Origin: Paulinella micropora
Taxonomy: Eukaryota; Cercozoa; Imbricatea; Euglyphida
Assembly: GCA_009731375.1 (NCBI GenBank)
Contig: BJOX01000030.1
Coordinates: 144,564-208,563 of the forward strand
Length of the DNA stretch: 64,000 bases
Reading direction: 5' to 3'
Shown here: in pieces, positions 1-40,693 of the stretch
Layout: each line of letters opens with the position of its first letter
Numbering within the stretch: the stretch's first letter is position 1
Program-made: the position numbers and the translations under genes
Notes under the pieces: generated by a model
Database searches by the model: none
Seen by the model: only the letters and a program-made list of their open reading frames with translations
Told to the model about the DNA's origin: nothing

Positions 1-32
1 GGCGAAGAGAACACGATGATAAAGTGCCTTGT

Positions 33-236
33 CTATCTATCTATCTACTATCTATCTATCTCCTACCTACCTACCTACTTACCTACCTTCCTGCCTACCT
101 ACCTACCTACCTACCTACTCACCTACTTGAAACCTACCTGCCTACCTGCCTGCCTTCCTACCTACCTGCCTGCCTTCCTACGTACCTACCTACCTTCCTA
201 CCTATCTATCTGTCTATCTATCTGTCTATCTATCTG

Positions 237-268
<32 letters not shown>

Positions 269-469
269 CCTATCTATCTATATGTCTATCTATCTATCTA
301 TCTATCTATCCATCTATCTCCTACCTACCTACCTACTTATCTACCTTCCTGCCTACCTACCTACCTACCTACTCACCTACTTGAAACCTACCTGCCTACC
401 TGCCTGCCTTCCTACCTACCTACCTACCTTCCTACCTATCTATCTGCCTATCTATCTATCTATCTATCC

Positions 470-500
<31 letters not shown>

Positions 501-673
501 CATCTATCTCCTACCTACCTACCTACTTACTTACCTTCCTGCATACCTACCCACCTACCCACCTATCTGAAACCTACCTACCTACCTGCCTTCCTACCTA
601 CCTACCTACCTACCTACCTACCTGCCTTCTTACCTACCTATTTACCTACCTACCTACCTACCTACCTACCTAC

Positions 674-704
<31 letters not shown>

Positions 705-722
705 AATATATATCTATCTATC
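33..722. repeat. (CTAT)n / (CTAC)n microsatellite
   Basis: Almost pure CTAT and CTAC tetranucleotides with CTGC, CTTC and TTGAAACCTAC variants. A block of about 230 bp containing the TTGAAACC interruption recurs three times, so a higher-order repeat is present. It probably lies in an intron of gene A. The long Tyr/Leu/Ser reading frames here are products of the repeat and are not genes. Confidence 0.95.
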
Positions 723-729
723 ATGTTAG

Positions 730-3678
<2,949 letters not shown>

Positions 3679-5411
3679 TGATCGTGAGACCGGCCTTCCA
3701 GCGGCATCTAACTGGGACATATCACAGACAAAAAGCCCTCCACCTTGATATATATAAAAGAGGTCCTGTTTTGCCACTTGGAATGTCCTTGGTAGTGATC
3801 ACGTCGGCCCGGCCAGTCGCGGGCCGGCCAGGCCCTATGTCTGCGTAACGATGATCGGCCCTCTTTTTTCTCTCACACCGTAAAGTCCGTGACATTTTGT
3901 CGGAAGCAGTTTGAAAAAAAAAACAAAAAAAAAAAAAAAAAACTAGTCTAAGAATGATGCTAGGAATGCTGCGATTGCAGAGTTTGGCGAGCATGATTGA
4001 GAGACGTGATTAGCTCAAGAGCGGAAAGCTTCGGTCTAGCCTTGCAGAGCTTGGGAAGGAAAAGGATGTCACTCGATTAATAGTAATAATAACATCATAA
4101 CATAATGATTGATTGCCAGACCTCTTTTGAGCCTTTTCAGCGAAGCTTAAGGGAGATGTGGGATGGAACCCCAAGTGAAAAGCAATGAGACGGTTCAAGT
4201 TGGAAACCTTCACATTTGTCATATATATTATAACCACAAACCGCTCGGTCAGTACAAGCATTTACATTGTATTATAAGTACAAATTCCAGGGGACCTTTT
4301 CACACTGCAATGTAATTTATTAATATCTGATTAAACAGTTTGTCAAATTTCCAAGAATAATTTCATTATATTAATAGTACCCGTAACCGGTAAGCTTAAA
4401 TAATACAGTCGAGAACATTGAAAGTGTTAAAGCACTAAATTTAAATTAGCTCAAAACTTTAAAGCAGAATTCACAAATATTATAACTACTGAATTTTACG
4501 CAAGGACTGTTGACCGGGAAAAAAAATTCATGTATGTCACAGTATGTATTTATGTATGTATGTATGTACGTATGTTCTAAGGTGAAGAGATCAAGTTTAG
4601 ACAGTCCTTCCGCCTTCTACGAGAACACTGCAACACTCACAGCTTACGCTCTCTCAAGTTGTGAACATGTGAACATGAGTTATCTGTATATTGGGAGCTG
4701 GCTTGAAATTTTTTGCGCGAGAATTTCAAAAATGATAGAATGTATGTGGGGTGAGTAGGTGTGTAAATGTAAAGGGATGTAAGGGTGCGAAGCAAAAAAT
4801 AGAAGTGATAGGCAGGAGGTAGGCAGACCTTTTAATATGGAAATGACCATATTGTCAAGTGGATGCGTACGACAGAAGAACACGAGGAACCAAAGAGGAA
4901 CCATAAAAAACATACACCAGACAATACAGCCACCCCATGAGTGCAAAATCAAGAGGGACATGGAGGGGAATGGGTTGTGGAATGGATGCAAGAGATGTGG
5001 AAAATAAAAGTTGGAGAGAAGTCAAGTGTAGAAAATATAAAAAGGGGTAATAAAGATAGTAGGTATGATATGGGAAGAAAGGAAAAAGGAGTGAAGTCAC
5101 CTATGGAACCTTGTATGGGCAGGAAAGTAGCGAAAAGGCTGAAAATGCTGGTGGCGAGCATGCTTGGGTTGTGGAGGCAGGCAAGAAGTGGCAGTGCAGG
5201 ATCACGCGAGTTTTCTAGAATTTTGTTTCTGGATAAGCGAGAATGTAGTACTGGGGAGATTGATTACCTTTTTGTTAGGGACAGAAAAAATAGGGTGGGA
5301 AAAAGGGGGGGGGGGAGAGATGAAAGCTGGCAGTACGATTGTAAAAAATGGACAGGTGTTGAAATGGAGGGTGCTTGTGATAGGTAGAGAACTATGGAGG
5401 TCTTAAAAAAG
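3679..5411. other. Intergenic segment between genes A and B
   Basis: Non-repetitive, AT-rich DNA. It holds a GC-rich palindromic stretch at 3803-3833 (GGCCCGGCCAG near CGGGCCGGCC), a poly-A run at 3914-3941, and a purine-rich frame at 4941-5387 (148 codons, plus). That frame has strong A/G bias, no recognisable domain, and ends in a poly-G stretch. I do not call it a gene. Confidence 0.5.
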
Positions 5412-5879
5412 TATGTATGTATGTAATGTATGTATGTGTGTGTGTATTTATGTATGTATGTATGTATGTATGCATGCATGTATGTATGTATGTATGTATG
5501 TGTGTATGTATGTATGTATGTATGCATGCATGCATGCATGCATGTATGTATGTATGTATGTATGCATGCAAGCATGCATGTATGCATGCATGTATGCATG
5601 TATGCATGTATGTATGTATGTATGTATGTAAATGTGTGTATGTATGTATGTATGTATGTATGTATATATGTTATGTATATATGTTATGTATGTATGTATG
5701 TATGTATGTATGTATCTATGTATGTGTGTGTATGTATGTATGTATGTATGTATGTATGTGTGTATGTATGTGTGTGTATATGTATGTATGTGTGTATGTA
5801 TGTATGTATGTATGTACGTACGTACGTACGTACGTACGTACGTACGTATGTATGTATGTATGTATGTATGTATTTATGC

Positions 5880-5914
<35 letters not shown>

Positions 5915-5990
5915 TGTATGTATGTATGCCTGTATGCATATATATGTATGTCTGTCTGTATGTATGTATGTATGTATGTGTGTGTATGTA

Positions 5991-6027
<37 letters not shown>

Positions 6028-6361
6028 ATGTCTGTATGTATGTCTGTATGTATCTATGTATGTATCTATGTATGTATGTATGTGTGTGTATGTGTGTGTG
6101 TGTGTGTATGTATGTATGTACATATATGCATGTATGTGTGTATGTATGTATGTATGTTATGCATACATGTTATGTATGTATGTTATGTATGCATGTTATG
6201 TATGTATGTTATGTATGCATGTTATTTATGTATGCATGTACATATGTACATATGTATGTATGTTGTATGTATGTATGTACGCACGTACGTACGTACGTAC
6301 GTACGTACGTACGTATGTATGTATGTATGTATGTATGTATGTATGTATGTATGTATGTATG

Positions 6362-6392
<31 letters not shown>

Positions 6393-6414
6393 GTTATGTA
6401 TGTATGTATGTAAC

Positions 6415-6445
<31 letters not shown>

Positions 6446-6490
6446 TGTATGTATGAGTATGTATGTATGTATGTATGTATGTATGTATGC

Positions 6491-6521
<31 letters not shown>

Positions 6522-6595
6522 ATATGTATGTATGTATGTACAGTTGTACATATGTGTGTATGTACATATGAGTCATATGTATGTATGTAACGTAC

Positions 6596-6626
<31 letters not shown>

Positions 6627-6655
6627 TGTATGTATGTATGTATGTATGTATGTGT
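5412..6655. repeat. 1.24 kb (GTAT)n microsatellite
   Basis: Nearly pure GTAT with GTGT, GCAT and ACGT variants. Two self-complementary (ACGT)n runs lie at 5815-5847 and 6279-6314. The several-hundred-codon Met-Tyr-Val-Cys frames on both strands are products of the repeat. Confidence 0.97.
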
Positions 6656-7439
6656 TAGATCTGGTGCTACACCCCTGTGTTGGCATGCAATGTCACTGTA
6701 CCAAAGTTCTGAAACAAGAGTGCTCACAGGAGAAAAACAGATTGGGGCGGGTGATAATTATTTTTACGGTATTTACTAATCGAAAGTGCACTGCCTCGAA
6801 AATTCTTTTGTGTGTGCAAAATTCAACCCCCTTTTTTTGTGTGTGAAATCATAAAGACAGTAATTTTCGGTGATATTGTTTCCCGAACGGTGAACTCGCA
6901 ATAAAATGTTCTGGACAAAAAACCAAAAGCTCACAAGAATTTTTGGTGGACTGGCTTATTTCCTGACACAGGGCTCGAACGGCGAACGGACTACGGAGCT
7001 GTGGGTTAAAATTTGGGTGAGCTAGATTTTGGTCAGCAAGAATTATCCATTAACCTAAGGCAGCAAGAATTATCCATTAACCCCAGGCAGCAAGAATGAT
7101 ATATTTTGGTCAGCAAGAATTATCCATTAACCCTGGGCAGCAAGAATTATCCATTAACCCTACGGTTAACCAGAGAGCGGAAACAAGAAACTGAATTACA
7201 ATTCTTCTAGTTAGCCAAAGAGTGGAAGCCAGAAACTGCATCACACTCGCACTTCGATCTGTGAAAGCAGTCGGCACTCCTTATTTTTGCCTTTCTCTCG
7301 CTTGGTTCATTCTGGACTTTCCCCGCATTTCGAAATAGCTTAGTCCGTGTTCATTCTCGGACTCTATTGTTTTCTTGTCGACATTCTTAATCACTCCTTT
7401 TCATATGTCTCACTTTCGTTCTCCCTACGCTAATTCTAG
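6656..7439. other. Unique segment upstream of gene B with short tandem repeat
   Basis: Non-repetitive DNA except 7033-7160, where a unit of about 22-30 bp built on CAGCAAGAATTATCCATTAA is repeated about five times. No coding signal recognised. The gene B promoter could lie between here and 8.3 kb, but I see no motif to pin it on. Confidence 0.5.
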
Positions 7440-8134
7440 ATGGTGTCCTTCCGAATTTCAATATTTCCAGTGTTCGGCTTCTTTGTTCTAGTTTCGTTAG
7501 TCCCTTCTTTTTCTTCCTTACCCTCTTCATCCTTTTTCTTCCTTTCCCTCTTCATCATCTTCTTCTTCTTCTTCTTCTTCTTCTTCTTCTTCTTCTTCTT
7601 CTTCTCCTTCTCCTCCTCCTCCTCCTCCTCCTCCTTCTCCTTCTCCTTCCTCTTCTTCTTCTTCTTCTTCTTCTTCTGTTTCTTCTTCTTCTGTTTCTTC
7701 TCTGTCTTCTTCTTCTTCTTCTTCTTCTTCTTCTTCTTCTTCTTCCCCTCCTCGTCCTCCTCCTCCTCTCCTCCTCCTTCTCCTCCTCCTTCTCGTCCTC
7801 CTCTTCCTCCTCCCCCTCCTCCCTCCTCCCTCCATCATTATCATCGCATCATCATTATCATCATCATCATCATCATCATCATCAGCATGCTCGGTTTGGT
7901 TTGGTTCTCTGTGCAACTGCGCTTGCTTTGTATGTATGTATGTATGTATGTATTTGTGTGTGTATGCATGTATGTATGTATGTATGTATGTAATGTATGT
8001 ATTGTATGTATGTATGTATGTTTGTGTGTATGAATGAATGAATGAATGTGTGTATGTATGTATGTATGTATGTCTGTATGTATTATGTATGTATGTATGT
8101 ATGTATGTATGTATGTATGTTGTATGTATGTATG

Positions 8135-8168
<34 letters not shown>

Positions 8169-8304
8169 TGTATGTTGTATGTATGTATGTATGTATGTAT
8201 TTGTATGTATGCCAGCTTACGAGCAACGGAGTACAACGACAAAAACAACAACAACAACAACAACAACAAGAAAAACAACAATATAAAACACACAAAGGGA
8301 GTAG
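7440..8304. repeat. (CTT)n/(CCT)n, (ATC)n, (GTAT)n and (CAA)n tracts
   Basis: Simple repeats upstream of the proposed gene B start: CTT/CCT about 7556-7835, ATC about 7844-7883, GTAT about 7929-8212, CAA about 8250-8275. At 7440 an ATG opens a hydrophobic reading (MVSFRISIFPVFGFFVLVSL) before it runs into the CTT repeat. This might be an upstream first exon with a signal peptide but cannot be connected with confidence. Confidence 0.8.
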
Positions 8305-34034
<25,730 letters not shown>

Positions 34035-34502
34035 CGCACGGGTTGAACGTTGAGAATGTTTATCTAGTGTGATAGTGATACAGGTGAAAGATTGGGATGT
34101 ATCTAGCGTGATATAGGTGAAAAGAATGATATGATCGAAGCATGCGGATATATTGAATAATCTATCATATTGACATAGTATACACTCTAGTATTGAGATG
34201 ATATAAACTGTAGTAGTATTGAGATAATGTAAACTATAGTATAGACATGCAGACATCATTGAGTCTAGACTACACTATGTGCATGCATACATACATAAAT
34301 GCATGCATGCATGCATACATACATACATACATCATACATACATACATGCATACATGCATGCAAACATGCATGCTCACACTCACACACACACACACATACT
34401 CACACACTCACACACACACACACTAATACTGATACACTCAGATGTACTGATAGTTATGTTAGTCAAGTATTGATAGTTGACCACATAAGTATCGAAATCA
34501 AG

Positions 34503-34540
<38 letters not shown>

Positions 34541-36127
34541 TATATATATATATATATATATTCACCATGTTACGCAGTCATCTGCACTGATAGCTTTGTT
34601 GATTATCAGAAGTAACGCGTTATGACTGTCAAGATGTAATAATGATGATAGTAATAACCATATCATAGTAGTGGTAAATTCTAACCTGTTATAGTCAAAA
34701 ACCATGATAATAACACTGAGGAACAATGTTGTCAAAACAATATGAGGATGTTTCATGATCTGATATATTGACGACGACATTCAACTATTACTGTGGACAT
34801 TCAAGTGGCAATACATTCAAACTTTGACCTCATCTTTCTCAATCAATATTTGAGATACGGAAATGCAGCGCACACCGTTGAAAAGCTCTTGTCCTAAGCT
34901 TTCCAATGCTGGCTTCAGATTTGTCGTATCACTTAGATTGATGGAGAACGATGAGATCAAAGTTGAATATATAGTTTGCCACTTGAATGTCCACAGTAAT
35001 ATTGACGACGACATTCAACTAGCAGAATCGTCCAACTTTCAACTATTACTAAGGACATGCAACAAACTATCAAACTTTGATCTCATCCTTCTCCATCTCA
35101 CGAAGTGGCACGACAATGCTGAAGCCATCATTTGAAAGCTCACGCGATATCTCTCTCTCTCTCGCGCGCGCGCGCGCGCGCGATCTCGCTCTCTCTCTCT
35201 CTCTATCTTCCTCTCTCTCTATCTATCTTCCTCTCTCTTCTCTCTCTCTCTCTCTCTCTCGCTCTCTATCTATCTATCTATCTTCCTCTCTCTCTCTCTC
35301 TCTCTCCCTCTTTCTACCAGAGTTTTCCAACTGTGTGCTCTGTACTTTCGTATCATAGGTATTGATTGAAAAACATGGTTTCAAAGTTGGGCTTCCTTGC
35401 CACTCGAATATCATTAGTAATAATATATATATATATATGTACATATAATATATATATATAGGATGATATCCAAGTTGGCCTATTTTGCTAGTTCAGTGTT
35501 ATCCATAGAAGTAGAGTACTATGCCTATGTATTCATATCATTTGGTAAGTTAGTTGTAAAATAGTGAAACCTTCCTTTATCTTTCATGTATCATGTTGAT
35601 AACACACAGGCATTAGTGTGATATTCATAATGCTTCCACTTTTGCGGACAATGCTGAAGTGGAAAAGTCGTCCAACACTGGCTTTGAACACATCAATACA
35701 GTATTGACTAAGGCAAGTGAGATCAAATTTGGATGATTTTCCACTTGAGCGCATTCAGCAGTAACTTAGTGATTATACCTCGTTGCAATGATGATCATGC
35801 CTTGCGATGATGATGCTCCTGAAATGCCTCTTAAATACTGCTGAAAGCTGATAGTAATTAGTAATGCAGCAACATGTAGTTAGCATGTAAATAAACGCAG
35901 TGAAATCGGGGCGCAAATCTGCGTTTAAACTAAAATAGATTTTTATGTAATGTTTTTTTATTTACTAATAAATATATTGAACTGGTCCGCACACAAAAAA
36001 TACCAATTTTATGGTATAAATTGATTACACACTACATATTTTAAGAGAAGACATTCTGTTTCAGTAAGGTTTTTTTAAAAAAATAAATCACTATGCTACA
36101 TGTTAGTGAAAATTACTGGAAACTAGT
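34035..36127. repeat. AT-rich intergenic DNA with diverged inverted repeats
   Basis: After (ACAT)n/(CA)n and (AT)n tracts (34280-34560), a family of ~100-bp diverged repeats appears in both orientations. 34783-34858 pairs with 34925-35005 as an imperfect hairpin. Further relatives lie at 35040-35140, 35340-35420 and 35640-35770. Between them are (CT)n and a (CG)n run (35163-35183). No coding signal recognised. Confidence 0.6.
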
Positions 36128-36165
36128 GTGAGGAGCAGTTCAAGTTGTGATCTTTCTATCTACAG

Positions 36166-36298
36166 CTTTCCTTTTTTTTTAAAAGCCTGTGGTTCGGAAC
36201 TAGATCGCAGCCTCTTTTCCAAGTTTTTTACAGACATGTTCACGCCGGTCCGTATGTACATAATAGGAAACGACAAGCCATTTCCCGTGATCACACCA

Positions 36299-36352
<54 letters not shown>
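36166..36352 (+). CDS. Exon-like island, unrecognised
   Basis: After TATCTACAG, a frame containing ACGSELDRSLFSKFFTDMFT and RMYIIGNDKPFPVITPR runs into a poly-T stretch. Composition is protein-like but I cannot fix the donor. It may belong with the terminal exon at 36489. Confidence 0.3.
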
Positions 36353-36355
<3 letters not shown>

Positions 36356-36401
36356 CCCCCCCCCCCCCCCCNNNNNNNNNNTTTTTTTTTTTTTTTGTTT
36401 T

Positions 36402-36458
<57 letters not shown>
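36353..36458. other. Poly-T / poly-C with 10-bp gap
   Basis: Homopolymers surround N 36372-36381. Length and content are unreliable. Confidence 0.9.
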
Positions 36459-36488
36459 CAAAGCTCGCCACGCTTTTTTCAATTCCAG

Positions 36489-36557
36489 GACATGTCCTCC
36501 TTCCTAAGTTGTGATGCCACTGAGAAAGAAAAAGAAGTGCTGTGGCAAAAGGGATAA
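36489..36557 (+). CDS. Terminal-exon-like segment
   Basis: TTTTTTCAATTCCAG acceptor, then in phase 0 DMSSFLSCDATEKEKEVLWQ, KG and TAA. A plausible last exon of a gene with part at 36166-36352. Confidence 0.35.
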   Translation, partial: DMSSFLSCDATEKEKEVLWQKG

Positions 36558-36616
36558 GTGACGCTAGCGTGTTGCCACTTCAGACACTGCTAAGAGACAG
36601 TCTGACCGGGTGAACA

Positions 36617-36769
36617 ATGTTGAAAGCGGCCACAAAGATACTTAAGACCCAAGAGATAAGAAGGAAGCAAAAAGAAGAGAAAGATGAAGAAACAGAACCA
36701 GAGAGTGAGGAGGAGGGACACACAGAGGGAGGAGAATGTAGATGTACAACTAATGACATTCAAGTGTAG
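36617..36769 (+). CDS. Small acidic/charged reading frame
   Basis: ATG at 36617, 50 codons, Lys/Glu-rich centre and ending NDIQV, TAG. No family recognised; it could be an exon or chance. Confidence 0.22.
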   Translation: MLKAATKILKTQEIRRKQKEEKDEETEPESEEEGHTEGGECRCTTNDIQV

Positions 36770-37160
36770 ACAAGAACTCTTGTAAACAAGTTAATTTTTT
36801 TTTAAGTTTAATGTTATTTAAAAAATTTCTTTCTATAAAAATAAAAAATCTTTCATTTTTTTCCCAACTATAACTTTTTCTATATCTTGAACTTTTTTAT
36901 AGCTTGAACTTTTTTAATATTTATAACTTTAACTTTTTTTATATCTTTAACTTTTTTCCTACATTGAACGTTTTTCATGAGTAGAAATTTATCATTTTTA
37001 ATAGCAATCACTTTTTCTATACTTTTAAATCAAGGAAAATTTTCATCCTGTAAGGCAGCCACTGACCGAGGCCTCCTGCACTTGTACAATACAATATTGT
37101 ATTGTATTAATATTTTTTGTTATTTAAGTAAAACTTAAAATTTTATTATATAAAACTGCT
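36770..37160. other. AT-rich segment
   Basis: A loose repeat of AACTTTTTCTATATCTTG-like sequence (36850-37030). No gene seen. Confidence 0.5.
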
Positions 37161-37990
37161 TTAAACGGGGATACAGTTCCTATACTGACTTGCTACGACC
37201 TTCAATTTAGTAGCGATTGCAAACCTCTTCAAAATTTCCTCCCGGAAAGAACTAAAACCGCGATGTGCTCGCATGTATGCCTTAACATTTTGAAACACCA
37301 ACTCTGCTGGCATAAATTCCTGCTAATATGCGGGCATGCGCACGCACCTTACCCCCGTCACCGTGAACAACATATCCTGTGATTCAACCGTTTGTGCTTC
37401 ACTGTGAATTTTTGCATTATCCACGACCAGGTAATCGCCTTCTGCTACAATTCCATTATGACACGCATCAACCAGTGACTCAAAATAATCAAGAGCGTTG
37501 TTGGAATCATCCCTTATAGATAAAAGAGACCCCTCTCGGATGTGTCAGACTAGTTACATAAGTGACGCTGAAGGCGGTTCTCGCTGCTTCCAACATGTGC
37601 CTGGTTTGTACGATTCTTTTTTCAGGCGGACCCCGGCTTTGCCTGGACCGACTGCAGTCTGTGCAACAATAAAATTTTACCCGCAATCATTACTAGCAAA
37701 GAACAAGTATCCATACTTATCCCAGTTTTCAAAATGCGATTCATCCAAGTATTTAAGCCTAGCGGGATCTTGTTGGCGCACCCAGCTGATGAAATCAATT
37801 GCATACAGCAAATTGTGTACTGTATACTTGTTCGGGCTGGTAATAGAAGCCTTTTTTAGTACCCATTTGAAAATTTCCTTTCGTATTCTTGCTAATCTCT
37901 TTGCACCCGCACCTTGCACCCTGGCACTAACTACACAATGCACAAGACTCTGCATACAGTCAATTGAAACCCCGGGTCTCGAGTCGGGAA
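37161..37990 (-). pseudogene. Broken DDE transposase (Tc1/mariner/IS630-like)
   Basis: Read on the minus strand, fragments in different frames give the three blocks of a DDE transposase in order. LKYLDESHFENW (about 37730-37765) carries the first Asp, YLVVDNAKIH (about 37405-37435) the second, and PAELVFQNVKAYMRAHRG (about 37260-37310) the catalytic Glu, ending with a stop near 37161. The first block is preceded by YTVHNLLYAIDFISWVRQQD, typical of the family. Spacing of about 108 residues then about 38 fits Tc1/mariner/IS630 relatives. A stop after the first block and at least one frameshift before the second disable it. I see no terminal inverted repeats. Confidence 0.65.
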
Positions 37991-38083
37991 AAAAATCAGA
38001 CTAAGAATCATCACCCGTGACCCGGGGATCAGTAACCAAACACCTGCTCTTTCGGTTGCAAAAAACATTGTAACTGTCAGAGA

Positions 38084-38137
38084 AAAGAAAGAGATAGAGA
38101 AAGAGAGAGAGAACCGAAGAAGAAGAAGAACAAGAAG

Positions 38138-38184
<47 letters not shown>

Positions 38185-38200
38185 NNNNNNNNNNNNNNNN

Positions 38201-38257
<57 letters not shown>
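38084..38257. other. (GA)n and poly-A with 16-bp gap
   Basis: (GAAGAA) into poly-A around N 38185-38200. Confidence 0.9.
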
Positions 38258-38258
<1 letters not shown>

Positions 38259-39477
38259 GAGACAAGTACCCATGTCCAGCCTTGCTGTCGTAGAAAATCT
38301 ACAATTTACTCATCTGTCAACGCTGGCTCTGTGCAACCAAACCATGAGCAAACAAAGAGGAAAACACATGAACATACGAACAAATACATTCGCGCCACAT
38401 ATGAAAACATGCCCACTCCAAAGCTAAATATTTGATCCGGCCACCCCAAGGTGCTGTCGCGTCTTCCACCGTGTGCACCTCGAGCAAAAACAAAAACAAA
38501 AACAAATTCAAAATGTGCCACGAGACACACACATACACAGAGATCTGGATGGAATGTGACATCCGCGCATTCCGATCTCAGTATGCAGCTTTCGACCTAC
38601 CTACCCCCTGCCCCACCGGGCACGATCACAAAGACACAGAGTAATCAAAAAAACGGTTGCAGCGTACGCTTTTGGTACCATGGTTCTTGCCGCAGGGCGA
38701 ACTCCAACCTCCTGCACGTTTCTCGCAAGAACGATTTTGGACCTTGTACTGTCTAGCTCGGTAGTAGACAGCCTAGGCGCAAGTCGCCTTATCTCCAAGT
38801 CCAAAGACGGGGAGTCCGCAGCCATACTGGCAGGGACTTCGTGCACAGCACCTTCGCCGAGTTCTGAGTTTGAACATTCTGAAACAACCCAAACCCGAAA
38901 AAAGGAAGCACGCTGCTGTCCTGCCAAAAAACCCGTTCACGGCAGCAGAAAGCTGTCTGGCCACACTTTTTCCTGAAAAAATTAGTGGGCAGTGTTCCTT
39001 TTTTTTCCGAAAGGTTGGTGGGCGATCGCTGGGCGAAAGGCGGGATCTTGAGATTACTCTCAACATGTCCGACTCGGTCGCCAGGACACTCCCAAGTCTA
39101 ATTGAGTGTGGCAGAAGCCACAACTCAAGAAGATATTGGAAGCGAAAACAAGAAAACATATGTACCTTCTTTTTTTTTTGTTTTTCAAAACCTACTAATC
39201 ACTTGTTTTGGTTGTGAGTGTGTTTCATGGCTTTGGACTCGGTGCCGTACGACCCCTCCTACGACGATATGTTCACTTGCCGTGACTGCCCCTCGTGTCC
39301 TTGCTCTATTCTGCCTCTGTTTCTGCTGCCTTGTCCTTGTGCTTCTGCGTGCTGTGTCTCATTCTCATGTTCTTGTTGTCGTTGTCGTTGGTGTTGCTGT
39401 TGCTGTTGTTTGTTGTCTTTGTTTGTCTTTTTGTGTTGACGAGGCGTCACAATGGAAACAAGCCTGCAATATAACAT
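38258..39477. other. Unassigned segment with coding-like islands
   Basis: Overlapping open frames occur on both strands (plus 38680-38976 and 38870-39217; minus 38601-38927 and 38773-39159), without a recognisable domain. 39260-39440 is rich in TTGTTG/TGCTGT and looks intronic. I cannot choose a strand. Confidence 0.35.
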
Positions 39478-39714
39478 GTGGACAGTTCGGTAAAGGGAGA
39501 TCGTGAAAAAAAAAAGAGAGAATTTCACGAATCATATCTCCAAGACTCCCTGCACTCGATCGTGCGAGGAGCATCCGCAGGTGGGTTTGTTGTGGAAAGC
39601 GTAACAGGTAAAAAAATCAACTGTCCAAACTCCACCGTGTGGAAAATTATCACCACCTGGTGCAAGTACGAAAAAGAAAGGAGAGACTGCGCCCTGGCTT
39701 GTCGGGCGTGTTAA
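39478..39714 (+). CDS. Possible helix-turn-helix fragment
   Basis: The reading contains LHSIVRGASAGGFVVESVTG and NCPNSTVWKIITTWCKYEKE. This resembles the DNA-binding N-terminus of Tc1-like transposases (Iv.G.s...va...gv..sTV.kii). It lies on the opposite strand from the broken transposase, so a rearranged relic is possible. The start codon is not defined. Confidence 0.25.
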   Translation: MDSSVKGDREKKKREFHESYLQDSLHSIVRGASAGGFVVESVTGKKINCPNSTVWKIITTWCKYEKERRDCALACRAC

Positions 39715-39768
39715 GAGGTTTTTCGTTTGCATTTTGTTGCCTTTGCCTGCCCATGTTGTTTGCTGCAG

Positions 39769-39813
39769 GTCCTGTTTCGCAAAATGACGGAGGACGAGGA
39801 AAAGGCTCGAGAG
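39769..39813 (+). CDS. Gene D exon (strong splice sites)
   Basis: TGTTTGCTGCAG and CTCGAGAG|GTAAGT, a consensus donor, bound VLFRKMTEDEEKARE in phase 0/0. The following ~3.9 kb, made of poly-T, gap and satellite, would be one intron reaching the exon at 43720. Confidence 0.5.

Positions 39814-40693
<880 letters not shown>

Noticed and set aside
4941-5387. 148-codon frame in the intergenic region
   Set aside because: Purine-biased composition, no recognisable domain, ends in poly-G. Noted but not called as a gene.
5417-6520. Very long open frames rich in Met-Tyr-Val-Cys or His-Thr-Tyr-Ile
   Set aside because: Each is the translation of a GTAT/ACAT repeat, open in several frames and on both strands.
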